Source: Anaeramoeba ignava (lineage: Eukaryota > Metamonada > Anaeramoebidae). From it: a stretch of 64,000 nt of DNA. The translations under genes and the position numbers were made by a program. Where the stretch lies: contig JAPDFW010000081.1 of assembly GCA_028826165.1 (NCBI GenBank), forward strand, positions 948,501 to 1,012,500. The letters run 5' to 3'. Positions 1-9,654 of the stretch are shown one piece after another; the first letter of the stretch is position 1, and each line of letters starts with the position of its first letter. A model generated the notes under the pieces. The model was not told the origin of the DNA and made no database searches. It saw only the letters and a list, made by a program, of their open reading frames with translations.

Positions 1-500
1 TTTTTTGGATAGTTTTATTTTAATTAATTTTCATTTATTGATTTAATGATGAGTTGTTATTTTTATTTTTTTTTTTTGATGGATCAAATAAATCTCACTC
101 TGACGAATAATCTAATTAATTTAGGTTTATCTTTATATTGAAAAATCAATCTCCCTTTATTGAAAAATTATTTAAAAAAAAAAAAGAATTCTTCTTGAAA
201 ATTTGTTTATATTTTTTTTTAAAAAAAAAAGTAAAAGAAAGAAACTCAACGTTTTAAATTGATCAATATTACCACAACTTACAAAAACAATTCATTTTTT
301 TATTCCAATATTAAGTTATTATTTATTTAATTGAACTTAATTTAATGAATAAAACGATCCAATTTAAAAAAAAAACAAAATAAATCGAAGTAGAAAAACA
401 AAAGGGAAAAAAATTTTGTCTTCGATTTTATATTTAGAATTGTTTTATGTGTTTTGATTTATTCGGTTTTTTTTATTATTTATTTATTTAATTTTTAATT
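1..500. other. AT-rich sequence, no gene recognised
   Basis: I see no convincing coding exon here. A short open stretch starting with ATG at about position 81 runs 16 codons to a GT-like donor, but no partner exon is visible. The rest is A/T homopolymer runs. Confidence 0.4.
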
Positions 501-680
501 TTAATTTTTTAATTTTTTACAAATATGAGATTGATCAGGAGAAAGTAAAACTTTGGGTTTAGAAACTATTTTTGGTGTTTTTGGATTTGGTGATGATGGA
601 CATTTGGGCTTTTCAGGTTCGTTTTTTGATTTTGATCGACAAGTAAACATTGATTTGATTTTTGAAGAGAATTCTTGCAT
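501..680 (-). CDS. possible small protein, 59 residues
   Basis: A short open frame begins at ATG 678-680 and ends at TAA 501-503. The product is basic and rich in Ser, Pro and Lys, with a CRSKSK stretch and several PK/PS pairs. Its base composition (CGA, CCC, TGT, GTT codons) stands out from the surrounding A/T runs, which is the main reason to list it. No domain is recognised. It could equally be the last exon of a gene lying partly outside the window or a chance frame. Confidence 0.3.
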   Translation of the reverse strand: MQEFSSKIKSMFTCRSKSKNEPEKPKCPSSPNPKTPKIVSKPKVLLSPDQSHICKKLKN

Positions 681-1720
681 GATCTTAATTAGAAAAGTTT
701 TAAAAGTAAATTAAAGTAAATTAAAAATTAAAAAAAAGGAAAATTAATTGGAAAAAAGTTAGAAAAAAAAAATAAAATAAAAATTTAAAAAAATTTAAAA
801 AAATTTAAAAGAAAGAGAAAGTGAAAAAAAAAATGTGAAATTCGATATTAAAATTTTACATTTAAAAAGTTAAATTTAAATTAAATTTAAATAAATAAGC
901 CAACAAGACACAAAAATTAATTAATTAAAAAATAAAAAATAAAAAAAAAATTAATTAAAAAAAATAAATAAAAACCGTTAAAATTTTTTTTCTTTTTTGT
1001 GGATTTTTATTTTAATAAAAAATTAAAACAAAATTAAACAATAAAAGTAAATTTAATTCAATTTAAAATTTATATCTAAAATCGAAATAATATTCTCTTT
1101 TGTTTTTTTTTAGTATTTTTTATGATTAAAATTAAACTGATCAAAAAGCAAAAAAAAAAATTAATTAAAAAATTTTTTCTTTTTATTATTTTTTTTGAAT
1201 TAATGAAAAATAATTTACAAAATTTAAATAAAATTTAGGGGTTTGTTTTCAAAATAAAAAATCCTTTTTTTTTATGTATTTATTTTTGTATTTATTTTTG
1301 TATTTTTATTTTAAATTTAAATTGATTTAATTTTATTGATGAGATCTGATCAAAATTTTCTTAATGATTTAATAAGATAAATTAAAATCAAATTTAATAA
1401 GAATTTAAAATAAAATTTAAAGTAAAATTTAAAATCAAATTTAAAATAAAATTTATTAAGAATTTTGCTTTTTAGATCTGTCAAAAAGAATAATTAAAAT
1501 AATAAATTTAATTTAATTTGATTTGAATTTGATTTGAATTTAATTTGATTTGATTTGAATTTAATTTAATTTAATTTAATTTGATTTAATTTAATTTGGT
1601 TTAATTTGAATTTGATTTGATTTGATTTGATTTAATTGAATTTGATTTAATTTAATTTAATTTGAATTTAATTTGAATTTGATTTTAAATTAATTTGATT
1701 TGATTAATAAATTGCGAAAA
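681..1720. other. AT-rich spacer downstream of MCM9
   Basis: No exon is recognisable. The part nearest MCM9 (about 1500-1710) is a degenerate array of TTTAATTTGATTTG-like units. Upstream of that are mixed A and T runs. Confidence 0.5.
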
Positions 1721-4700
1721 TCAAAGTAATGCTTTTTCATCTTGATCATTATAGTCATTTAAACCATTTATTTGATTTGCATTTTCTAATTGTGAATGAT
1801 GAGAAATCAAATCAACTCTATCAATTTCATCAAAATCTTCTTGGTCATTTTCGAAATCACTAAAATCATCTTCACTTTGTTCATCCATTGCTTTTTGACC
1901 AGGAAGAACTTCATTATGAATATCCATATAATTCTCCAGACCAAGTTTAGTCAAAACAATTTTTTTCTGTTCAAAATAATCGTTTTCAGGATCATCAGGA
2001 AAAGTACTATGAAGAGCACTTTCAAACCCAAGAAGCGAAGATGTTGTTGTTGAGGAATCAACTACAATAACAGCCATTATTGCGTCTTGGAGGGTAATGT
2101 AATCGCGGAACATTAAGCGCGAATGAGCTTGTGCAAGTCTAATCAAACTTTCAAGCAATCTTAGTGTTGTTCTTGCTGCATTTCTAGTATCGGAATTTCT
2201 TTGGCGGTGGTAATATCTTTTGAGAACTTCTTTTGAATGCTTTAAAAATCTTGGTTGGAATTGATCCTTAATATACGAAATATAAGATTGTATTAATGAA
2301 AAGTTCCACAAGTTTTCCGTTAAGTTTTGTGATTTAATTTGTTTTGTTGGGGTTGAATGTTGGTTCCCTGTTATATTTCGTGTGTAATTATCTCTTTCTG
2401 TTAGAATAAATGAGGCTATTCGCCGATCCCAATCTGGGTTTTCGTTATCCATTAGCAATAATACTATATCAAATCTACTTAAAAGTGGACTTGCCATTGC
2501 AAGATTAACTGATAAGGATTGGGTTGGATCATATTTTCCTTTTGGATTAGCTGCTGCGATAACTGTTGTTCGTGTATTTAGTTTGCATACCATTCCTGCT
2601 TTTGCAACAGAAAGTGTTTGTTGTTCCATAGATTCATGAATTGTTCCACGATCATGTTCTCTTATGCAATCAAATTCATCAATACAACAAACACCACCAT
2701 CAGCAAGAACTAATGCTCCTGCTTCAAGAGACCTAAATTTAATATTTTAATATTTTAATATTTTAATATTTTATATTTTAATATTTTAATATTTTATTAT
2801 TTTAATATTTTAATTTTTGGATATTTTAATAATTTAATAATTTAATATTTTAATAATTTAATATTTTTAATATTTTAATATTTTAATAATTTAATATTTT
2901 AATATTTTAATATTTTAATATTTTAATATTTTAATAATTTAATATTTTAATATTTTAATATTTTTTAATATTTTAATATTTTAATATTTTAATATTTTAA
3001 TATTTTAATATTTTAATATTTTAATATTTTAATATTTTAATATTTTTTAATATTTTAATATTTTAATATTTTAATATTTTAATATTTTTTAATATTTTAA
3101 TATTTTAATATAAACCATTCTCCTCCAGATTCTTTAACAGCTGTTACTGTTAATCCAGCACTTGTTGATCCTATTCCAGTTGTTAATACTGATCTTGCAC
3201 TTAATTTTGAAGCATACTTTAAAATTTGTGAATTATGGGTTACAATAAAATTTGATAATAAAAATCTCTTGTTAGAATCAACATCAACTCCATAATAATT
3301 GCCATAGGATTCAGAATAAATTTCAAAACTAAACAAACGTGAATTTTGATTTCCTTTTCTTTTAATTAAATTTCTTGTTAATTTCCTTTGTTTATAATCT
3401 ATTTTGCTTGATAATATTTGGGTATCAATCTTAAGAAAATAAGAATTTTTTGATGGATTTTGGATCAAATAAAATGGTATTTGAAATTTTTCAGAAGAAA
3501 TTCCAAGACAATTGCAAATAAATTGAATATCGTCAATAAAAGATTTGTTTTTGTGTGAAATTATGGTAAATTTCTGATTTAATTTTGATATATGAATTCC
3601 AATTGAATCAATAACTCCTTGAAGAAATTGTTCTTGAATTTGTGAACAATTAAATTTATATCTTGAATCAATTCCAAAATATTTTTTTTGTTTTGCAAGT
3701 GAAAAACCGAAGCAATATGCAGGAATTTGACCAATTTCCTTTTTTGGGAATTTGATTGGAACTTTATACATAAAATATAAATTTTGATCTTTTTTTGGAA
3801 GTGAAAGAAATTTTTTAACTGTCATTTCAATTATATTCTTATTGTTTTTTTGTTGAAGACAAAGAATATGATTTCCATTTACAACAAAAGAAGAATAATC
3901 ATTTAAAAGAATTCTATATAATATTCCGAATCCTTTCGAAATTGAATTTACAATTCTTGGTTGAGAATCATCACCCATTAATAAATCACCAGGTTTTATA
4001 TATTGAATCATTTTATTTTTTCCATTAAACATAAGAATTTGGGTATTTTTAGCGAAACACTAAAGAAGAATAAATTGAATTTATTTCATTTTGATTTTCA
4101 ATTTCATTTTTATTTTGAATTTAATTTTAATTTTAAATTTTGATATTGAATTTGATATTGATATTGATTTTAATTTTGATTTTGAATTTGATTTTAATTT
4201 TGATTTTGAATTTGATTTTAATTTTGATTTTTGAATTTTGATTTTGATTTTTAATTTTTATTTTGATTTTTATTTTGATTTTGATTTTGATTTTTTGATT
4301 TTTATTTTTTTTAATTTTTGATTTTGATTTGATTTTAATTTTAATTTTAATTTTGATTTTTTGATTTTGAATTTACTTTTCCAGTTCCAGGATCTCCTAC
4401 AATTAATAAATGAGGTTCACCTCTAACCTTATGACCAGTTTCAGCATTAAATCTACTAACACCACCAACAAGTACCATTCCCAAAGCAAGCTTCACAATA
4501 GATAAACCATAAACTTGAGGACACATACTTGAGAGAATCAAATTTCGACCTGCAAGAGGATTTGGAAGATAACTTTCCCAAAACTCATGAAATTGGGTCT
4601 TAATTTCTTCTGAAAGATCAAGTGAGGAAAGTTGTGGATTATTAATGTGAACATGATTAGCTCGAATCACAATTTCAAGATCACACTTTGATTTTGGAAT

Positions 4701-5739
4701 CAAAGTTCTCCATCTTGCTAGAACAAGACCAGTAACAAAAATATCATCGCCTGCTTTGCACATATCTGCAAGATCATCCTCAAGAATAACTATCATTGAT
4801 CTTGGAACTGCTCCTACTTCAAGTTTTCCGAAATGCTCTTGTATTTTGATTTCTTGATAATCTTTGCAAAGTGTATGTGAATCACTCACTTCTTCAAAAG
4901 TTCGTGATCTGCAAGGCTTTCTTCTGTTTGATGGACATGTTTTGGGTGGCTCCATGAGATTGTATCGAGTTATATCTGCTGTTAATTGAAATCTATGTTT
5001 GCATTTCGCACATTCAAATGTTTTTTCTGATTCAAGCATTTTGACTGCGCTTACTCGAATCACTGTTCCTTCAAAACACATAAAAGATCCAATATCTGAT
5101 GATTTGGGAAGTGCGTTTTTTGTAATTTCTTGTGTTAGAGGTAAGTTTCCTATTTTCAATTTAAATTTTTATCCGATTTTAATTTTAATTTTTATCCGAT
5201 TTTAATTTTAATTTTTATTTAATTTTAATTTTAATTTTTTATCCGATTTTATAAATGAATTTTAATTTTTATTTTAATTTTAATTTTAAATTATTTTAAT
5301 TTTTTATCCGATTTTGATTTTAATTTTAATTTTGATTTTAATTTTAATTTGATTTAAATTGAATTAAAATTACCAATTCTAACATGACAATTTCTTTTAA
5401 TCGGAAATTCTGTTTTCATTTGTTCTTGAGCAGAAATAATACATTCATCAAAAATAGGAATCATTTTAGAAGAATGAGTAATTAATAAACCAGCAAGTTT
5501 TGGAGAAAAATTAGCAAGTTCAAGAAAACTAGAAATAATTAAAATAAATTAAAATTAAAAATTAAAATTTTAAATTTAAAAATATTTTACTTCACTTCAA
5601 GTGGATAATGTTCTGTTGGTGAACCTTCATTAAATAATAATTCAGAAATTGTTACATCACAACATTGTTGAAGAAATTGTAAAAAAATTTGAGAATATTT
5701 TATAATTTTATCAGGATTAAAATGATAATGATAATTCAT
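1721..5739 (-). CDS. MCM9: MCM9-type AAA+ DNA helicase, interrupted by an intein
   Basis: MCM9 is known to act with MCM8 in homologous recombination and mismatch repair. Five exons (5591-5739, 5374-5528, 4377-5149, 3116-4059, 1721-2732) join in frame to 1010 codons; without the intein the product is 734 residues. Visible are the N-terminal MCM region, a zinc-finger pattern starting CAKCKHRF, the block [18 protein letters not shown], Walker A GDPGTGK/S, Walker B CCIDEFD and the arginine-finger block SPLLSRFD. The block order and wording follow animal MCM9 much more closely than MCM2-8. The AAA+ catalytic set is complete, but the P-loop is split by a 276-residue intein, so ATPase activity should require protein splicing. 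The C-terminal tail is short and acidic compared with animal MCM9. Introns are filled with T/A arrays. Two donors start GTTT rather than GTAA. The gene is head-to-head with the U5-40K gene. Confidence 0.93.
2733..3115 (-). repeat. MCM9 intron 4, TATTTTAA array
   Basis: Almost the whole intron is an array of the octamer TTTTAATA with a few length variants. The donor is GTTTATAT and the acceptor AAATTTAG. Removing it restores the run [12 protein letters not shown] of the helicase. Confidence 0.85.
3232..4059 (-). mobile_element. intein in the MCM9 Walker A motif (Hint domain, degenerate LAGLIDADG core)
   Basis: A 276-residue in-frame insert lies between Lys and Ser of GDPGTGK/S. Block A begins with the nucleophile Cys ([13 protein letters not shown], followed by IKPGDLL). 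Block B contains VVNGNH with the conserved His. Blocks F and G are [17 protein letters not shown] then IVTHN, ending in the His-Asn pair, with Ser as the +1 residue. These are the residues needed for class 1 protein splicing. The middle has a shape like a LAGLIDADG endonuclease: [10 protein letters not shown] (block C position), [12 protein letters not shown] (block E position) and [13 protein letters not shown] (block H position). The acidic residue expected before the Gly of both LAGLIDADG motifs is missing, so cleavage activity is probably lost. Composition matches the host gene, suggesting an old resident. Confidence 0.93.
4060..4376 (-). repeat. MCM9 intron 3, abutting the intein
   Basis: The intron starts GTAAATTC right after the Lys codon of the P-loop and ends TTCTTTAG immediately before the TGT codon for intein Cys1. 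It is in phase 0 at both sides. Most of it is a degenerate TTTTGA / TTTTAA array. Confidence 0.85.
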
Positions 5740-5861
5740 TTAAAATTTTTTATAAAAAAAAAACAATAAAAAAATGATTTTTTTTTCATTTTTTCTTTTG
5801 AACTGTTTTTTTTTTTTCATTTTTCATTTTTTCATTTTTTCATTTTTTATTATTATTAAAA
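5740..5861. promoter_or_regulatory. divergent promoter between MCM9 and U5-40K
   Basis: Only 122 bases separate the two start codons. On the + strand the sequence contains four spaced CATTTTT units at about 5815-5851 just before the ATG. The opposite strand has ATCATTTTTTTATTG ahead of the MCM9 start. No TATA box can be singled out in such AT-rich DNA. Confidence 0.5.
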
Positions 5862-8800
5862 ATGTCTTCTAATTCTCAAGCTTTAATTGTTTCTGATATT
5901 TCACAAAAAACTCAAGATTTAATTATTTCTCAAAGATTTCAACGGACATCTGGATTAAAATCACCAATTTTACTTCTTTCAGGTCATGAAGGTGAAGTTT
6001 ATTCAATAAAATTTCATCCAGATGGTGAAACACTTGCAACTGCAAGTTTTGATAAAAAGATTTTTCTTTGGAAAGTTTATGGTGATTGTGAGCAATATGC
6101 AACATTAAAAGGTCATAAAAATGCAGTTCTTGAAGTTTGTTATTCAAACGATAAGAAGTAAAATTATATTTAAAATTAAAATGAAAATTCATTTATAAAA
6201 TTAAAATTAAAATTCATTTATAAAATTAAAATTAAAATTAAAATTAAAATTAAAATTAAAATTAAAATTATATTTAAAATTAAAATTAAAATTAAAATTA
6301 AAATTAAAATTCATTTATAAAATTAAAATTAAAATTAAAATTAAAATTAAAATTAAAATTAAAATCAAAATTAAAATCAAAATTTAAAATTAAAATTAAA
6401 ATTAAAATTAAAATTAAAATTAAAATTAAAATTAAAATTAAAATTAAAATTAAAATTAAAATTCATTTATAAAATTAAAATTAAAATTAAAATTAAAATT
6501 AAAATTCATTTATAAAATTAAAATCAAAATTAAAATTAAAATTAATATTAAAATTCATTTATAAAATTAAAATTTAAATTAAAATTAAAATTAAAATTAA
6601 AATTAAAATCAAAATTAAAATTAAAATTAATATTAAAATTAAAATTCATTTATAAAATTAAAATTTAAAATTAAAATTCATTTATAAAATTAAAATTAAA
6701 ATTAAAATTCATTTATAAAATTAAAATTAAAATTAAAATTAAAATTCATTTATAAAATTAAAATTAAAATTCATTTATAAAATTAAAATTCATTTATAAA
6801 ATTAAAATTCATTTATACTAAAGTAAAAAAACCGAACCATCGTAAAAAACCCGAACCAAAATAAAAAAAGAAAAAAAAGTTCTTTTTGATTTGATTTATT
6901 TTTTTGATTTTGATTTTCTTTTTTTTTTTGATATTCTTCTTTTTTTTGGAGAATTCTTTTTGGTTTGAAGTTTTTTTTGTCTTTCTAATAATTTTTCAAT
7001 GACTAAACCATCTGTCAATAAACTATTACTGATATCAATCCTTTTTTTTTGATGAGGGGAATCTTTAGGCTTTTTCTTCTCTTCTATCAAGAATTCATGT
7101 TTTAAGATTTTCTCTTCTTCTAAAGGAAAAATTCCTGCTCTTGAAAAAGCTTGACGAACAGATCTTGGAGAAAAAGCAATATGAAGACAATTTTCAATTG
7201 CTTCTAAAAGACCCTCTAAAGAATCTAAATTCTTTTCCTGTGCTAATAATCTTTTGAAAGTCGAAAAAATTACATCAGAGTGGTTGAAGTAAATGAGAAG
7301 CATGTGCTGGAAGAATGATAGTATTTAGAATAGAATTTTTGGAGACTCTCAATAGCTATTACAAACGACTAACATGTCCATCAAGAATTAATAATGCCCT
7401 TTCAGATGAATCTCCTCTTTGTTTAATTACAAAAGGAATTAATGTATCTCTGATCCAATCCTCAAAAACTGGCCTGTTTATGAATCCTTTTGATCCATGA
7501 TGATAATTAAAACTATATATAGATTGTGACTTCTCAAATGTTTCTCTAGGTAAGGTCTTAGTTGGTAGTATCATTAATGGTTTCAAAAATTTTCCATCTG
7601 CTGAAATCCCACACATTGCAGTCAAATGCTTTTGAATTTGTTTTCTTTCTCTTATAGGTTTTTCTTTTTTTTTTGAAGTTACTACTTGTACTTTTGTTTT
7701 GTTTCCCTAATTTCACCATTGTTTCATCTGCATTAATGATTAAACTTGGTTGATAAGATCCATTTTTTTCTAGAAGATTTCTGACAATTGCAAAGAAACA
7801 TGAAACTTCTTCTTTTGATACCTCTCTTCGTTTTGTTTCCAATTCTTTAGCTGTGGCAGTTTTAAGTTGATTTGTTTTAGTAAAATAATAAATCCATTGT
7901 TTTGATTGAATTTGATTCATTTCCACATTTTCTTTTAACTCTGTGTATTTTTTCCTCTTTGAAATCATTTCATTTGCACTGTTGAATACTTCTGTTATTG
8001 TCATTGATTTTCCCTCGTCTGTTAAGTCTTCAATTTGTTGTTTTAATTTTTTTTGTTCTTTTTGACCTATCTCTCTTCCTTCTCTTTTTGCTTTGAGGGC
8101 TCGTTTTATCTGCGAACTGGAGATATTCAACTCTTGGGAGATGAAATTTATTGATAATGGAAAATTTTGCTTTTTCGATTCTTCATAGATAAAAACAGCC
8201 TTTTCAGGTTTTGAATTCAATTTTCTGGTTTTTCTTAAGGCGAGAAGTTGATTAATAAAGTTCTTTCTTTCTTGTTCCATAAAAAAAATAACAAAAATTT
8301 TGAAATTGAAAAAAAAAATGAAAATTTTTTGGTTCGGGTTTTTTACTATGGTTCGGTTTTTTTACTTTAGTATATAAAATTAAAATTAAAATTAAAATTA
8401 AAATTAAAATTAAAATTCATTTATAAAATTAAAATTAAAATTAAGGACATTGCTCTCTTGTTCTGCAGATCAAACTGTAATTTTATGGGATCTAAATAAA
8501 GAATCTAAAATTAGACACGTTAGAGAACATCGTTCGGTTGTAAATGCAATTTCTTCTTGCCTAAATGATCCAACAAAATTTGTTTCTTGTTCTAATGATA
8601 GTACAGTTAAATTATGGGATTCAAGAAAATCCAAATCAACACTCACAATAAAGGAACCATTTGCAGTTACTTCTGTTGCAGTCTCACATGATGGACAACA
8701 AATTTTTTATGGAGGAATTGAAAATGTGATTAAAGTTTTTGATATAAGAAAAAATGATGATGTTCTTTATTATTTAGATGGTCATAATGAATTAATATCA

Positions 8801-9427
8801 GGATTAAGTGTAAGTCCTGATGGTTCTTTATTAGCTTCATTTTCAATGGATAATACTATCAAAATTTGGGATATTAATCCTTTTTCATCAGAAAATCAAA
8901 ATTATAATGAAAATCAAAATTATGAAAATAATGAAAATAATAATGAAAATGATAATGAAAATGATAATGAAAATGAAATGAATGAAGAAATTGATGAAGA
9001 TGAAGATGAAGATGAAAATCAAAAAATTGAAAATCAAAAAAATATTCATCATTTAAACGAATCAACAAGAAAAATGGAAATTGATGAAAATAATAAAAAA
9101 GACCAAATCAAGGAAGAGATTCCAAAAGAGCAAGTTGAATCAACAGAAAATCTTCCTTCAAGATGCGTAATGCAGTTCCCAAATATTATTCATTCACTTG
9201 AATATAACCTTTTAAAAGTTGGATGGAGTCCTGATGGAGAAATGGTTTGTGCAGGTTCAGGCGATCGATTTGTTTATGTTTTATCAGTTTATTCAAACAA
9301 TATTTTATACAAACTTCCTGGTCATTATGGATGCGTAAATGAAGTTGCTTTTCATCCAAAAGAACCTATTATTGGATCTTGTAGTACTGATAGAAAAATT
9401 TATCTTGGAGAATTAATGCGTTTTTAA
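5862..9427 (+). CDS. SNRNP40: U5 snRNP 40 kDa WD40 protein
   Basis: Spliceosomal WD40 propeller that in other eukaryotes binds PRP8/BRR2 in the U5 snRNP. Two exons (5862-6157 and 8446-9427) give 425 residues; human SNRNP40 has 357. The first exon carries LLLSGHEGEVYSIKFHPDG and VYGDCEQYATLKGH, the second ILYKLPGHYGCVNEVAFHP, all typical of this family. Seven WD repeats are visible. The extra length is a roughly 90-residue Asn/Glu/Asp-rich insert (bases about 8880-9165) between the fifth/sixth blade IWDINPF and the block VMQFPNIIHSLEYNLLKVGWSPDG. The single intron is 2288 bases and contains an AAATTA array plus a dead transposon inserted in it. Confidence 0.95.
6158..6815 (+). repeat. AAATTA array in U5-40K intron
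   Basis: Array of AAATTA hexamers, interrupted many times by a CATTTATAAAATT variant. The same array resumes after the transposon at 8375-8444. That shows the transposon landed inside the array. Confidence 0.9.
6816..8372 (-). mobile_element. pogo/Tigger-like DNA transposon, 1557 bp, non-autonomous remnant
   Basis: Terminal inverted repeats of 46 bases (6816-6861 and 8327-8372) differ at one position. Each contains two similar sub-units around CCGAACC, probably transposase binding sites. They begin TACTAAAGTAAAAAAAC. The flanking TA at 6814-6815 and 8373-8374 fits a TA target duplication, and removing one TA restores the host unit CATTTATAAAATT. An alternative reading with the repeat starting at CTAAAG and a TATA duplication fits less well. 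Inside, on the minus strand, is a broken DDE transposase gene. Confidence 0.88.
6896..8280 (-). pseudogene. pogo-like DDE transposase, frameshifted
   Basis: The N-terminal part has a helix-turn-helix (FISQELNISSSQIKRALKAK) and the first catalytic Asp in INADETMV. Then a one-base excess in GGG (about 7705-7707) shifts the frame. The next frame carries HLTAMCGISADGKFLKPLMI and the second Asp in LILDGHVSR. It then meets adjacent TAA and TAG stops (7356-7361). Readable protein continues as TIILPAHASHLLQPL, and another one-base excess near 7276-7281 moves to the frame with DVIFSTFKRLL, where the third Asp follows LQPL. The D-D-D layout with LQPLD is typical of pogo/Tigger. The copy cannot make an intact enzyme. 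Confidence 0.85.
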
Positions 9428-9654
9428 CCCAATTTTTGCTTTGTTTTAAAAACAATAACAAAAATAACAACAAAAATAACCTTTTTTTTCTTTTTTTCTT
9501 TTTCCTTTTTTTCTTTTACTTTAATTCAAATTTTTTTTTATCAAGAATTGAAGAAAAGAAAGAAAGAAATTTTTTGCTAAATGATTTTCAATAGAATAAA
9601 TGATTTTTGAATTCAAAAAAATTTTTTTTGTTTTCTTTTGAAAATAAATTATTA

